Assembly (NCBI RefSeq): GCF_001625215.2
Contig: NC_030384.2
Location: forward strand, 38,288,390 to 38,352,389
Origin: Daucus carota subsp. sativus
Taxonomy: Eukaryota; Streptophyta; Magnoliopsida; Apiales; Apiaceae
Reading direction: 5' to 3'
Length of the DNA: 64,000 nucleotides
The translations under genes were made by a program, and so were the position numbers. The notes beneath the pieces were generated by a model, which saw only the letters and a list, made by a program, of their open reading frames with translations, searched no databases and was not told the DNA's origin. How positions within the stretch are numbered: position 1 is the first letter of the stretch; each line of letters opens with the position of its first letter. Shown here piece by piece: positions 11,460 through 23,472 of the stretch.

Positions 11460-14400
11460 TTCCTTGAATATACAAAGAAGGCAATTGCTGCTGTTGTCAG
11501 TCCCTGTTGTATCTTACACAAGTATTTTTCAGTACAATTCCAAGAGTTTTGCAGCTCCTGGCTATGACCCAGTTAGCCCAGCTGAGAGAGATGCAAGTTT
11601 GAGTCTTTCTCAGAGAGTTTCTGAAGCTGTGAGTTTGCTTGAGAAAGGCAGGGACTTGCAGGCTCAGGGTGACTTTATTCAGGCTCTTCAATGCTTCTCT
11701 CAGGTACCCACTTTTTGTTTTCTACCTTTTTTTTTTTTGTGTATTTGGATTTAGCTTATTTTGTTGAATTTATGCTTAGCTGATATTTTGAATGGAGAAT
11801 TTGATCTTATATTTCTTTAGTACTGTTTCACTAGTGAATGGAAAGTTGGGGAAAGAATTCAAAAGAAAGGGTGTAAGAGTGTGTAGAATTGAGAGAATGG
11901 AAATTTACGAGGTTTGTCAAGGAAATGAGTAGAAGTGATAATGAAGTATTTATTCGAAATATTGAGTTTCGACTCATCAATTCTCACTGACTTGGGCTAT
12001 TTGTATGTTTTTATGGGTTTATCTGTTTGATAGATGTAGATGCATCTTGATGCAAAAACTCACCATTGATTTACATCATGAAAAAATTAGAATACAATTA
12101 GGATATTACAGTGGTCGCTTTGCTTCCTGCCTTGACCCAAATGATATGTTGATTTTGTAATGAATTTGTATGCGGATTCATAGATGCAATTACTGGGGGG
12201 ATATGAATGAAATTATTAGAATTGCTTTTCCTTTCTTGGCTTGATTTAGCTCTCTTAAAACAGACATCGACCAGCTTGATGAAACCACTGCCCAGCTTGT
12301 TCAATTAACTTCTTCCAGCAAGCCACTCACTTCACCCTTTAGAACAAATAAAACACATGCTTGTAGTTTCCTTTTCCAGTTTGCCAAAATCCTGAACATC
12401 ATCCCTCATCTAGAGCCCGTTTGGCTAAGTTTATGGCTTATGACTTAACGTGACTTATTTGATAAGCTGACAGCTTAAAATGTCTGTTTGGGTAATTTTG
12501 GCTTATGAATGACTTATGAGTTATTAAAAATATAATAATATAAATAAAAGTGATTTATGAGTAACTTATGATTTAGGAGTAATTTTTATCAAAAAAAAAA
12601 GTTCAAAAAAATTTAGCCACTGAAAAAAGTACCTCAAACTAACTTCTGGCTTTAAGTCAGTTTCTGGCTTATTTCTGACTTTAAGCTGGCTTCTGACTTA
12701 TTACACAAACAGACATTTTTCAGCTTAAAGCCAGAGATAGCTTAAAGCCCGGGCTTTAAGCCCAGGCAAAGACCCTCCTAGTCATCTTCCTCTACTCTGC
12801 TACCACTACCATGCCAATTCTTCTTTAACCCTGCCTCTCTCTCTCACTACTTTTGCCACTTGCCCAATTTGTCTAGGAACAAGTCACTTGTACTCGCTTG
12901 ATCCATTTAATTCGAAACTTCAAACATAGCATTATTCCTCCAATGGTAGAAAATCGCAGGAGTATTCTATTTTCTCTCACCAGTGAACATTGTGTCGAAG
13001 TCTTGTTATACTTGCAGAAGGATTCCCTTCAGATTTATAGTGACTTAGGTGGTTCATGGCATCCTTTTATACCTAACTATTGTCTATTTGGAGATTCATT
13101 AGAGAGTTCTCAACAACACCTGATTTTAACAAAATATTCCCTCGCATCTTGTGGCACCATACTGGTAGACTATCCTGAATTGAAAAGTGAATATTATGGA
13201 TCATGTTTGGTGATTTAAGAATCAAGATTAGTTGTAGTCGTATTTTCTAGAATGTTTATCCTCTTCGAAACAACACTTTGGTGTAATTTTAAGTTCCTTG
13301 ACAATTAACAAAGCTTCTAGATTGAAAATTTCAGACCTGTGGGAGTTTTTTCCATTGTCTTTGCAGCAAATGAGGAGACATCGAGTGAGAGGGGTGCTAT
13401 TAATGTGCAGTCCGCACTCAACTGCATTTAGAAATTGTGTTGGACATTATTGACAGCACTGGCATCCGCTTCCTTAGGAGCTGGAGGAGGAATTTTTGTA
13501 AGAGTAGCATCAATATGCACATCCGCACATGTTCAAAAAAAATTGTTGCTCTGCTAGAAGGTACAGAAAATCTGGAGAGTTCTTTTGGGATACTCTATAA
13601 AACCATTAATCACATGACTAATTTGGACAAGGCTACTGCTATAACGTAATAATTCATAGGAGCAATAATCTTACATAAATTTCTTTAGCTCATTAATTTT
13701 AAAAAGTAAAAAAGTAAGGGTCTAATGTTAAAGTGGTCACCATTCTCATTGAAATATCTCACCTAGCTACCCGATCTCTACAAGGACTCATCTTAAACAC
13801 TTAAATCAATATAAATATCACTATATAATATGTTTTTCTAATCTTCTCCTAACAACTTTAACCTTAATTTGTTCTCGCACTTCATTTTTGGTGATCAAAC
13901 CAAAAAATCGGAATTGCCTAGGCTAAAACTAATCAGTTCGGAAAAAAAACTCAAATCTGTTACAAAAATTCAAAATTAAATAGAGTGATATATATAGTGA
14001 TCTGAGTGCCTGTAGAGATCAAATAGGTAGCTGGGTGAGATATTTTGACGATAATGGTGGTCACTTTGATTATAAAACCCTATGATGAAATGTCAAAGAG
14101 TGTATCTGTAGCTTCAACTAATCGTTAGCACACAAGTTACTTAATAACACCGTTGGCGACTCATGTAATAATCACCATAGGCATCATGTTTTGTTAATTG
14201 ATCCCGTCATTTTTGATCGAAAGTAGTTATATTTTCTGTATTCTTTTACAGTTCGAACCTTTGGACCTAGTTTATAGTGATATTACTGCTAAAAAATAGC
14301 TCTGTAGGTTGGGTGACGATGCAACTTGGTTCTTTGTTTGGTGTCGATGATTACGGTGGTTTCTTGGCTTTGACGGTTCTCAAGCATTTCTAACCAGGTG

Positions 14401-17327
14401 TTGAGTTCATTTTGCAAATATAACTAAAGAATAGAAGTTTGCAAAAGTAGCAGGTCTAATGGCCTCAATTAGCGAACTGAGCTGAGCTGAATATTTTTAG
14501 AAAATATAGTGCCATTCGTCATTTTTGTCATTTCTAATGGAGAACTGAACATTGTTTTTCTTTTAACCAGCCTATTACGTAAACAGCTTTGTCAACGTTT
14601 TTCTTTTAAACTTGTCTTTGCAATTCGCCATATCAAATTGAGGATCAAGTAATAATTTCATTGATAATTTTTTGTTTAAAGTTCACCAAAGTACATGGAG
14701 AATAATATAAAAATATATTTTTTTGAACTATATGCCATTTGTGCACCACAGGTCCACATATCTCCGCTTATCTTATCCGAAATCTCTCATGTTGATACCT
14801 TACAAATACTTCTAAAATATTTGCCTGAGTTGATGATATTTATAGCAGCCAAAGAGAGAACACAACAGAGATATGGAGAGGTGGAGTGCGATGTTTCGTA
14901 TGGAGTTCAATGTTTTGTATAATTGAATAAAAGAAGTATGAAGATATGAGACATCTCGGATAAGATAAGGTGGGAGATATGTGGCGCACAAATGCCACAC
15001 GATCTAATATATATAAATATTGTTACATGTACTCTGGCGAACTTCAAACAGAAAATTACTAATAAAATTATTGTTTGATCCTCTATTTCAAATGGCGAAC
15101 AACAAAGAAAAGTTTTAAAGGAAAATAATGTTCAGTTTTCCATTAGAAATGCAAACTGTACTATGTTTCAATCTCCTCACACAGTTCACCCATCAGTGGC
15201 GAGCATCACTATATTTGCTAAAGAAATTCAGCTCAGCTCAGTTTGCCAGCTGAATAAATTATCTACTAATTGTCTATTACAATATCAATAAAAAAATTTC
15301 TTAGTGACAAGTCATAATAAAGTACTGTTGGATTGATCTAACCCCCTTTACACATCTGCTTGAACACTTTTTGCATCATGTTTTTCTGAGCTTTTTAGAG
15401 TTTTACAATTCCAGAACGACCTCTTTGTAAATATTCTTAGTTGCATAAGATGTGAAACTATATGTTGTCTGTGTGTCTGGCTAGTTATCCTTGCAAGTGT
15501 GTAGAGAATTATATGTCGCGAGTATAACTTATCACTATTTGAGTCTGCACCGGCCTTCACAGTTCAGTAGTTCACACCTTTTGAATGTAATTAAAGAACA
15601 ACATTCCATTATGTTAAATCAATAATGACACTCAGTATGTCCTAGGTTAAAAATCTCTTGTTAGTGTGAGCTGAGAACTAAGAACCACATCTTTTGTGTG
15701 AAGATTTATCACACGTTATGAGTACAAAGATCCACTGCTGGAGTGTATGAAGGATAAACCAGCACTCCTGACTTTATAAGTGTAAGGAGAGAAGTACACC
15801 ATTTGAGTGTGTTGGACAACCACATAATGTTAGTGAAATAATTTGTAATCTGCACGATGCATGAGGAATGTATTTTGTACTTGTATTATGAAATATTATA
15901 ATTCTGGTATTCTGATCCTATGATCCTCCCTCCAATTTCGATTTCCATATAATAATTGTGGTTCTTTCCTTACTCTCACCTATTTTTCTTTTCCATACTC
16001 GGTAATGTTATGTTATACACACACAAACGTAACAGATAATCAACTGTGCCACATGGCGCAGATTATATGCATGGTAACTGCAGAGCTAACATATGTATCT
16101 TTTATTTGTAAGATAAGACATTCTGTTCGAAAGGATATACGTTTTCCTTGATCTTGCTTTGTTTCTGTATTAAATGCACCCTTTCTAAGAGTCTTAAGCG
16201 GGTGTTGATTGAATGCTTGACGATTTATCAATTTAATGTATGTTATAGTAAAAATTATTTTTTAATGAAAACCTGTATATGACATTATATTTCAGGTGGT
16301 GAAAGATTACAAAGATTTTGCCCTTTCAGATTATGCAAGAGTAGGTCGAGCAATAGCATTGTACGAGGTGGGTGACAAAGAAGAAGCAATAGCAGAGATG
16401 GAGGATGTTTCCATCTCCTTGAAAGGATATCCTGGTACTATAAAGATATGAATGCTTCCATATAATTTTCTGTTTGTCTATATTTTGAATCATTTGTTAA
16501 AAAATAACTAAAAGTGCCTAATACCTGGGTGCATTGCTAAGATGTCAAGGGTCTTTCCCATTCGTCTTCTGCCTCTGATAGAATATAGAAAAGTGGGCTA
16601 TGAGTTTTGAGGACACCCACATATTGCAAATAATATGAAAGGTTATGTCTCTACTCCTCATCCAGTCATCAGCTGCATGTAGTAGGGACAAGGGACCTAC
16701 CCACTATCTCATATCAGCTATTAGTATCCCTTTATTAAAAAGTTTACTGGTTTCTGTCAATAGTACATATATACTATAATAATTGATAAATAGGCATCCT
16801 TCAATCTTGATCATCCTATTCAGATTTTTACCAAATCGTTATAGCCTCAATCTTAAACACATACAATAAGAAGGCCTAGACGCAAATGTATTCACAGATA
16901 ATCAATAAATATGTGTCCGTATGATGTATCCACAACACAAACCTTCTGGGCCGGCTTTAGGAAATTGTAAAACAAATCTTTGAGCATCTAAAATTATGAA
17001 AACAACAAACATTAAAACAAGCTAATTACGGCAACAGCTTGATATCTTTATTCCTTTTCTTTTTTTTTCCAGCTCTTTTGTACACTTTTGCATCTTCAAA
17101 TTTAATACCGTCTTCACTGTCTTATATTGGGTTTTCTTGCAGAAGTACACGCCGCTCTAGCAGCAGCATTATACTCGGACAAGCATGCTCCCCTTCTTGC
17201 CGAGAACCAATTCACAATTGCAACTCTTCTTGATCCTCACTATACAGAACTCTCATATGTTAGAGAGACAAAGCACTGGCCCCCAAGTTTAGTTAGCTCT
17301 CTGCAAAACTTTATCACACTTTCCTAA
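11296..17327 (+). CDS. Thylakoid-lumen TPR-like protein (chloroplast lumen common family)
   Basis: Three exons: 11296-11703, 16296-16434 and 17143-17327, total 243 residues, with GT-AG borders and matching phases. The N-terminus looks like a bipartite plastid/lumen signal: a hydroxylated region including 19 consecutive Ser (residues 38-56), then twin arginines followed by hydrophobic residues (RRQLLLLSVPVVSY, residues 61-74), then SFAAPGYDP, where cleavage after an Ala is likely. The mature part is helical with TPR-like pairs (EKGRDLQAQGDFIQALQCF; YARVGRAIALYEVGDKEEAI; VHAALAAALYSD). From memory this resembles the Arabidopsis At5g02590/At3g53560/At2g37400 group, of unknown function. The RR motif suggests Tat import, which is inference. 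Intron 1 is 4.6 kb and holds three fold-back elements. Confidence 0.82.
11407..11463 (+). repeat. Coding TCA microsatellite (19-Ser tract)
   Basis: Seventeen TCA codons followed by TCT and TCC encode 19 serines in the presumed transit peptide of the lumen TPR protein. The nearly pure codon run indicates slippage expansion; the tract length is likely polymorphic. Confidence 0.95.
12411..12770. mobile_element. hAT-like MITE in TPR gene intron 1
   Basis: The region starts GAGCCCGTTTGGCTAAG and folds back on itself: ATGTCTGTTTGGGTAAT near 12480 pairs with ACACAAACAGACATTTTT near 12705, and GGCTTA/TAAGCC motifs recur along both arms, ending near GGGCTTTAAGCCC. The GCCCGTTTGG-type end is common in non-autonomous hAT-like elements. 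Exact ends and a target duplication are not clear. Confidence 0.55.
13718..14080. mobile_element. Fold-back element with ~80-bp inverted ends (intron 1)
   Basis: AAAGTGGTCACCATTCTCAT at about 13730 is mirrored by ATAATGGTGGTCACTTT ending near 14067. The match continues inward: ATATCTCACCTAGCTACC versus GGTAGCTGGGTGAGATAT, GATCTCTACA versus TGTAGAGATC, and ATCACTATATA versus TATATAGTGAT. No transposase is present, so this is a non-autonomous, Mutator-like or unclassified element. Target duplication not identified. Confidence 0.65.
14468..15251. mobile_element. Large fold-back element (~785 bp, long arms) in intron 1
   Basis: AGCGAACTGAGCTGAGCTGA at about 14471 mirrors TTCAGCTCAGCTCAGTTTGC ending near 15246. 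The arms keep pairing for over 300 bp: AATGGAGAACTGAACATTGT versus ATGTTCAGTTTTCCATT, AATTCGCCATATCAAATTGA versus TTTCAAATGGCGAA, and TATCTTATCCGAAATCTCTC versus GAGACATCTCGGATAAGATA. The unpaired centre is about 14808-14930. It lies in a transcribed intron, so a long hairpin RNA is possible. No transposase is seen. Confidence 0.75.
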
Positions 17328-19340
17328 TCCTTACATATCACACTTAACCACAACTCAAGTGTTGTGACCTTCCTGGATAAACACATACACAGTTTCTATT
17401 CAGGTACATTATTAAATGAAATGGTATATAAATTGTGCATGCATGTTGTTCGACATGATACTGGCCTGCTATATTTTACTCTTACGGGCATCAACGTCCA
17501 CGGACAAATCTGTTTGTTTACTTGGTAACAAACAAATTTAAAGGGCTCTACTTGGAGTTTATACATTGTACTAGGCTGGTTTGACAGCCTGAAATATGGG
17601 AATTGAGGTGGCTAATTACATGATTAGTGTCCAAAATGTTGATTACCTTTCCAGGATTTATGTTAAAGTTTGGCTTTCCCCCAAATTACAATATAAAGAT
17701 GCTGCATAGGGCCAAACTGAGTAGACCAAATTATGGACCACTGAGCCCTCTTAAGCAATGTTGTTTTGTAAGCTTTATATAAAGAGCAGAATATGGGAAA
17801 AATCCTAACTAGTTTGTTGACCCCATGTCTGCCTTTAACTTTATTGTTATGTATATTTTCAAAGAAGACAATTTTTGCTGTTTTTCTTCTTTTACTTTGG
17901 CAGAAAAGTTTTTCCCCAGGAACAAGCAATTGATGGTCCTTTGCTTAAATTCCGATGGAGGACAGCCTTTTCCATTTGCGTGATCCACCGTTTGACATTA
18001 TTTTTCCGGATCTTAATAATAGCGGTACTTTTTTAAATCCGTATTTTTTTAGAAATTTCAAAATTTTCGATGTGAATCCAGGTTACGACTTTTATGCACA
18101 GTTTTAAGAATATACCAAGTTTTTGATGTAAATACAGATTGCTCGCGTGATTGTTATGTGAACCTTGAATTATTTTTTCCTGGATAAACAATTTTTAATG
18201 TTCGACTTAAGTAAACGTTAATTGCACGTGAAGTAAGACAATTTCATCCGAAATCAGGGAGTAAAGATGTTAAGAGGGACTTCTTAACTTCTTGCTTTTG
18301 GATTATTACCAGCCTCAGTATTAATTAAGCCTTCGTGATGATTGATAATGACAATTATTAATTAGAGGTGTGGCGCTAAATCATCACGACTAAACCAAAA
18401 GTAAACACATTGCTTGGTGCCTAATCATTGTTTTATATTTTCATTAATTAAATAATATATTAGATAAACCACCTCTTTGTCCTTAAATCCAACATGTTAT
18501 ATGTTAACAAGTTTTGAAATGAGATTAAACTATGTGATTAGCCAAGCACCCGTGCAACTTTTTCCAGGTTAACAAAATTTTATATGCACAAGGTACAAGC
18601 AGTGTGGTCCAATGAATCTCCCAGTCTCTGATCTCTTAAGCTCACATCATAACTAATCATAATCAAGGAGAAAGATTTTTCATGTGGGACTCCATACTTT
18701 TGTTGACACTTGACATCTACTCACGGCTGTTTTAGATCATGCTTAATAAATTCGATTAACGGAATTGAAACTCTTAATCAATGTATTGGTGTTTGAATTA
18801 GCAATTTAGTTGAATAAAATGAGAACCTCATCTCAACTTGACGGGGTCCTTCCACATTCATTCGTATATCCATTCTCATATTCCGTTCTCATTTCCGATT
18901 CTCATTCCTGACTACCATCCAAACATCTCCTTAACTTTGCACGAAACTGAAAACTAAAATCTTTTCGTCTGAAAATTTGTTGAAAAATAAAATTCCCGGT
19001 TTTATCTGAGAAAAGACGAGGAATGAGAAAAAACGAAATCTTCTTGCTCAAGAAGGCGGACTATAAAGGATAGATCCTAATCTAAATTTAATTTACGAAA
19101 ATTACAGATATGTTCGAATAGCCGAAGCGAGCAAGAACTTTACTGTCATCAGAATTGACCTTCTTTAATTTATACAGCTTACAGATCACATATCAGCAGC
19201 TTCACCAGACAAAACATAGACATCAACAAAATTAAATATATATTTATAATATTTATATTTATAAACACATTGTCTAACAACTGTCGAAGCTGGCTTCTGT
19301 TTACAGCAACTAATTAAGTAATAATTCCACAAATCCATTT
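17328..19340. other. Tail-to-tail intergenic, TPR (+) and U-box (-) genes
   Basis: Two kilobases of 3' flanks. I see no gene. The stretch 18735-18945 has the composition of a degraded small transposon (CATTCT/AGAATG words, ATCCAAACATC end) but no convincing terminal repeat. A small inverted pair, CGTGATGATT/AATCATCACG, sits at about 18334-18390. Confidence 0.45.
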
Positions 19341-20543
19341 TCAATAATCATGCTTTGAGTCCTCAATCCACATTGTTCTCAGCAACTTAAGCAGCATTCT
19401 AGCCTTTGTCTTGGTTCTCTCATTGCACTGGCTCTGAAGAAGCAGCAACAGCTGTGTCAAAACTCCTGCAGTGATCACTTCCTCTCGAGCCCGAATCGAA
19501 TCACGACACAGAATCATCAATGAATTAATTGCACTCTTGCTCCCTTCATGATCTGAAACTCGAAAAACCATCTTCACAAGAGCACTGATACCATTAGGAT
19601 GATGGACTATTTCATTTCTCGCGCTTTCTAATCTTAACAGAACTTCTAGGGCTTTCATTGCAACCGGTGCCAATGAGGTCTCGTGCTTATAAGTGCGTAG
19701 AATGTAATCAATTAGGCCATGAACCGCGCCTGCACGTACCAAACTCTCCCTGTTTAAATCTAAGCAACACAGGGCTGATACTGATTTGACTCCGGCCTCA
19801 GAGGCATCTGATTTGTCGTTGAGAATCTGAACAATTCCCTGCAGAATCGATTGTTGTTGTGCGAGGACAATGCAGAGCTGCCTTGTGTACAATGATGACG
19901 CGATTTTCTCAACAAGCAGGCACAAACATTTCCTGATGACAACGCTTTCTTGATCGAACAGGAGCACGAATCGCGCTATCTTAGACTCTTTGTTAAGGAC
20001 ATTTAATGAGCCTAAATCACTATACGGGAATAACTTGACTACACAAACTAATACTTGTTCGATGAAATTCAAATTATCTTGATAATGAGGATGATGATCT
20101 CCGAAAACGATATCCAGAAGCATCGAGAAAAGGCCTAATCGGATCAAACAATAGTTTTTGCTCGGCAATTCTCCGGACAGAGCTTCGATATCTGCTAGTA
20201 TCTTAAGCTTGTCGTCTAGGCTAATTTGAGAAGACTCCAGATTATTCCTGATCCTGGTTAACGAGAACTCGGAACCTAGGGTTGTCAAGTAATGATCAGT
20301 GCTTAATCGAGGAGCTTTCCGAATCCACTGATCGATCAAATGGCGTAGCGTGTGATTAGGAAGCATGGAAGGATCGTGAAGCTTCTGCATTGTGACAGGG
20401 CACGTTAGATTACCCGTGGCGAGCCATTTTTCGATACTAGGCCTGTCGTAAGTGTGGCCTGTTGACAGGATCACCGGATCCGTGAACAAGTCTAGGCTTA
20501 TTGGACACCGAAACAAATGTGGAATCACCGTTTCTTCCTCCAT
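19341..20543 (-). CDS. U-box/ARM-repeat E3 ubiquitin ligase (PUB family)
   Basis: Single-exon gene of 400 residues starting at the ATG complementary to 20541-20543. The U-box occupies about residues 8-80: HLFRCPISLDLFTDPVILST, GHTYDRPSIEKWL, CPVTMQKL and LPNHTLRHLIDQW. The rest is helical ARM-like sequence, ending VLTQLLLLLQSQCNERTKTK then ARMLLKLLRTMW, a tail typical of plant PUB22-29-type ligases. Such proteins transfer ubiquitin through the U-box and bind substrates through ARM repeats; many dampen immune or stress signalling. Length and lack of introns fit that class. I cannot assign an orthologue, although the C-terminus recalls PUB25/26. A long GA/CT tract lies 50 bp upstream of the start. 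Confidence 0.9.
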   Translation of the reverse strand: MEEETVIPHLFRCPISLDLFTDPVILSTGHTYDRPSIEKWLATGNLTCPVTMQKLHDPSMLPNHTLRHLIDQWIRKAPRLSTDHYLTTLGSEFSLTRIRNNLESSQISLDDKLKILADIEALSGELPSKNYCLIRLGLFSMLLDIVFGDHHPHYQDNLNFIEQVLVCVVKLFPYSDLGSLNVLNKESKIARFVLLFDQESVVIRKCLCLLVEKIASSLYTRQLCIVLAQQQSILQGIVQILNDKSDASEAGVKSVSALCCLDLNRESLVRAGAVHGLIDYILRTYKHETSLAPVAMKALEVLLRLESARNEIVHHPNGISALVKMVFRVSDHEGSKSAINSLMILCRDSIRAREEVITAGVLTQLLLLLQSQCNERTKTKARMLLKLLRTMWIEDSKHDY

Positions 20544-20592
20544 GATTATTTCATATCATGCTGTTGTGGGAGAGATGTGTTGTTGATTTATA

Positions 20593-20675
20593 AAGAGAGA
20601 GGGAGAGGGAGAGATAGAGAGAGAGAGAGGGAGAGACAGATGGGAGAGAGAGAGAGAGGGAGAGAGGGAGAGAGA

Positions 20676-20719
<44 letters not shown>

Positions 20720-20720
20720 G
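20593..20720. repeat. GA/CT microsatellite upstream of U-box gene
   Basis: A 128-bp imperfect (GA)n tract on the + strand (CT-rich on the gene's strand) with GGGA and GTGT interruptions, starting 50 bp above the U-box ATG. CT-rich leaders and GAGA-type elements are common near plant promoters. Open frames through it (Ser-Leu or Arg-Glu repeats) are artefacts of the repeat. Confidence 0.92.
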
Positions 20721-22230
20721 GGTATAGGTTGGGAGGTTGGCATACAAAGAGAAGAAAATAAGAGCACATGAGAGGAAGAAGTAAAGTGCAGACTTAGTTT
20801 GATGATAGAGAAGAAAACATGAGGAAAGATACAGAAAAGAGATGGACAAATCAAGGCTTATCCTAGTGGAATATAGATAACAGGAGGATTGGGACCCTCG
20901 TCAATTCTTTGTTTTCCTAAATTTATCAATACAGTCAAAACTGACCCACCCAACATGAGATATCAGTTTCATTGTGCTTCATGTTTGAATCCATTCAGCT
21001 AAAGTTGAATAAATTATGTATGATTGAGGGAGAGACAGAGAGAGAGGGTAGGATTCTCGAGAGAGAGGGAGGTATGATTGTCACAAGGCTCATGAGAAGA
21101 ATACTAAATGGGAACCACCAAAGGTGTAAACTGTAACCATTGTAGTCACTACTTAAAATAAAAAACATGCACAAAATTAAAGACGGACTTGAGTCTCGGT
21201 GGTTAAGTATTCAACTCTGGTAAATTATATCGGATATGTTTGATTATTTTGAGAAAGAATGTTGTGTTTGGCTGAGGTGAATGATTGCGGAAGGAAATGA
21301 TTGAAAAATGAAATATGTTCGTTCATTTCTACATTTCATTCATTAGATCATGTGTGTTACCGCACCTTCAATTTGAGATGAAACTAATTTCTTCTCAGAA
21401 ATCTTTCCTTCTACCACTATTATTTTCAAAAAATTTTAACCATTTTATTTCATTCTCTCCTGCCACAGCATAAATCGTGTAAACTTATTTGATTTCGGGC
21501 TTTTTAGCTGTATATGGAATCGCAACTAGTGTGATGAAAAATCCCTGCAGTCCCTTTGCATAAATTGCCTCCTGCTGCTGCTGTAATAATTAAAAAGATA
21601 TTTACTCCGGATAAAGTAAATTACAGCAAGCGTTTCGGGCCCTTGCAAATTCTTATACCAGCAAAACGCTAAATGGAAGTACTCTGAAGTCTGAAAGCTT
21701 AGTTGATAGTTATCACACTGCGTGTGTCAGCGTCTGTAAACATCACGATTTTGTATGTATCTCGAACCAATTGCAGAAATACGATTTGATTTTTATATCT
21801 CTTCTCGGTTTAAGGTCCCCTTGAAAAAACACCAAATATATTATTGTTTTTACGTATTTATATAAAAATGTTATTTTTAAATTACGGTCAAAAATATTAT
21901 TCAATTAAATGGATAACTCGACTAATTCATAATTGCTATCTGTAATTTTTTTGATGATAGGATAAATAATAAGTCGGTGATATTGATAGTGGTTGGGGTT
22001 GAACGAAAGATCAAAGATGGTATATACGTGAATGAGGGTGTATTGTTGACTCATGTTAGGCTCTTGTCATTCACGTACTTTTGTTCAATAATTTTTTAAA
22101 TTAAATTTGTATTTGCATATATGGTTGCTTGCGGTTGTCAATGTAATTTTCACATTTTTAGAAAAATTTAGAAAAATGACATTTTTATAATTTTCATTTA
22201 TGTATAAATACTAATAATAATGATAACTAA
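20721..22230. other. Intergenic upstream of U-box gene
   Basis: Promoter-side DNA of the U-box gene, with a second short GA run at 21028-21070. From 21219 to about 21450 runs a GAATG/CATTC-rich stretch that may be a decayed MITE. No coding signal. Confidence 0.4.
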
Positions 22231-22239
22231 AAAAGAATA

Positions 22240-23463
22240 GGGAAAATAGATTTTTTTGTCATCCAACTTATTATTTGTTTAGAAACCTACCACTGAACTA
22301 TAAATTTTTTCTTTTTTGTCACTAATGTTAGGTTCGGATTTTTTTTGTCACTAACGTTAGGTTCGGATTTGATTATTAACACTATGTTATTTTTTTTGGT
22401 ATTATTAAAATACAGTGTTAGTCTGCAATATAATGGTGATCTGATATGTGTCTATATCTTAGTGTCCTAGGTAGTTTACCTTGGAGGACGAGAGTTGGAC
22501 ACGCATTTTGAGACTCCAAAAAATTTTAAAAATTATTTTATTTTATTTTTTCTGTATAAAATTTAATGTTGGTTTTTTTTTCCTTAAAAAAACGTTGGAT
22601 TTTTTTTTTGTCACTAACGTTATGTTTTGATTTGATTATTAACAATATGTTATTTTTTAAGCATTATAAAAATATAGTGGTAGTCTGCAATATTATGGTG
22701 ATATGATATTTGTCTATAACATTATATACAGTCATCTATATGTCCCTTAGCTAGTTTACCTTGAAGTATGAGAGTTTAACAGGCATTTTAAGAACCTAAA
22801 AAATTTAGTTTTATGAATTATTTTAAGACTTCACAAATATATAGTATCACTTGACTTTATAGTTATTTACCACTACTTGTCACGTATTTTAAGGTTCCCA
22901 CTTTTTATAAATATAGTTCCATAAGTTAATTTTGAGATTTCCTTTCTGAGTAAAAAAATCCGTACTCTCGTCCTCTAAGATAAACTACCTAGGACACATA
23001 TGAAGTACTACATATAAAGATATAGACACAGATCACTATTATATTGCAGACTACCGAAAAATAAATTTCCGAAAAATATCGTTTAGATGGTCGGGAAATT
23101 TAAATAAAGGTCTAATTTTAATTAAATATAATAAAATTTCCCAAAATACCCCTTCAAAAGTTAACGGTAACAGCCGAAGATAACGGAAAGGGTGCAAAGT
23201 GTCTACGAGTTAAAAGTAAGGGGCTGCATAGTGTTTATTCCAAAACTATTAGGTGCAATGTGCAACATGCTGAAATCAAAAGGGTGCCAAATGCAATTAA
23301 CTCTAAAAAGAATAACACAGTGTTAATAATCAAATCCAAACCTAACGTTAGTGACAAAAAAAAATCCGAACCTAACATTAGTGGCAAAAAAGAAAAAAAT
23401 TATAGTTCAGTGGTAGGTTTCTAAACAAATAATAAGTTGGGTGGCAAAAAAATCTATTTTCCC
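22240..23463. mobile_element. Non-autonomous Mutator-like element, 9-bp target duplication
   Basis: The termini are GGGAAAATAGATTTTTTTG and its inverse, and the inverted arms run over 150 bp (CTACCACTGAACTATAA versus TTATAGTTCAGTGGTAG; TAATGTTAGGTTCGGATT versus AATCCGAACCTAACATTA). Both ends are flanked by the same 9 bases, AAAAGAATA (22231-22239 and 23464-23472), the target-site size of Mutator-like elements. The interior has a degenerate direct repeat (AGTCTGCAATATAATGGTGA near 22411 and a relative near 22682), and the right arm carries about 255 bp of extra sequence (23053-23308) missing from the left arm. No transposase frame is visible. Confidence 0.85.
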
Positions 23464-23472
23464 AAAAGAATA

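Noticed and set aside
12898-13218. 106-codon open frame inside TPR intron 1
   Set aside because: It opens with TTG rather than ATG, has no family motif, and lies between transposon fragments in an intron; probably chance or a decayed element.
20517-20854. Several Ser-Leu or Arg-Glu repeat open frames on both strands
   Set aside because: They are translations of the GA/CT microsatellite.
21179-21230. SINE-like GTCTCGGTGGTTAAGTATT
   Set aside because: It resembles an A-box region, but no B box or end was found.
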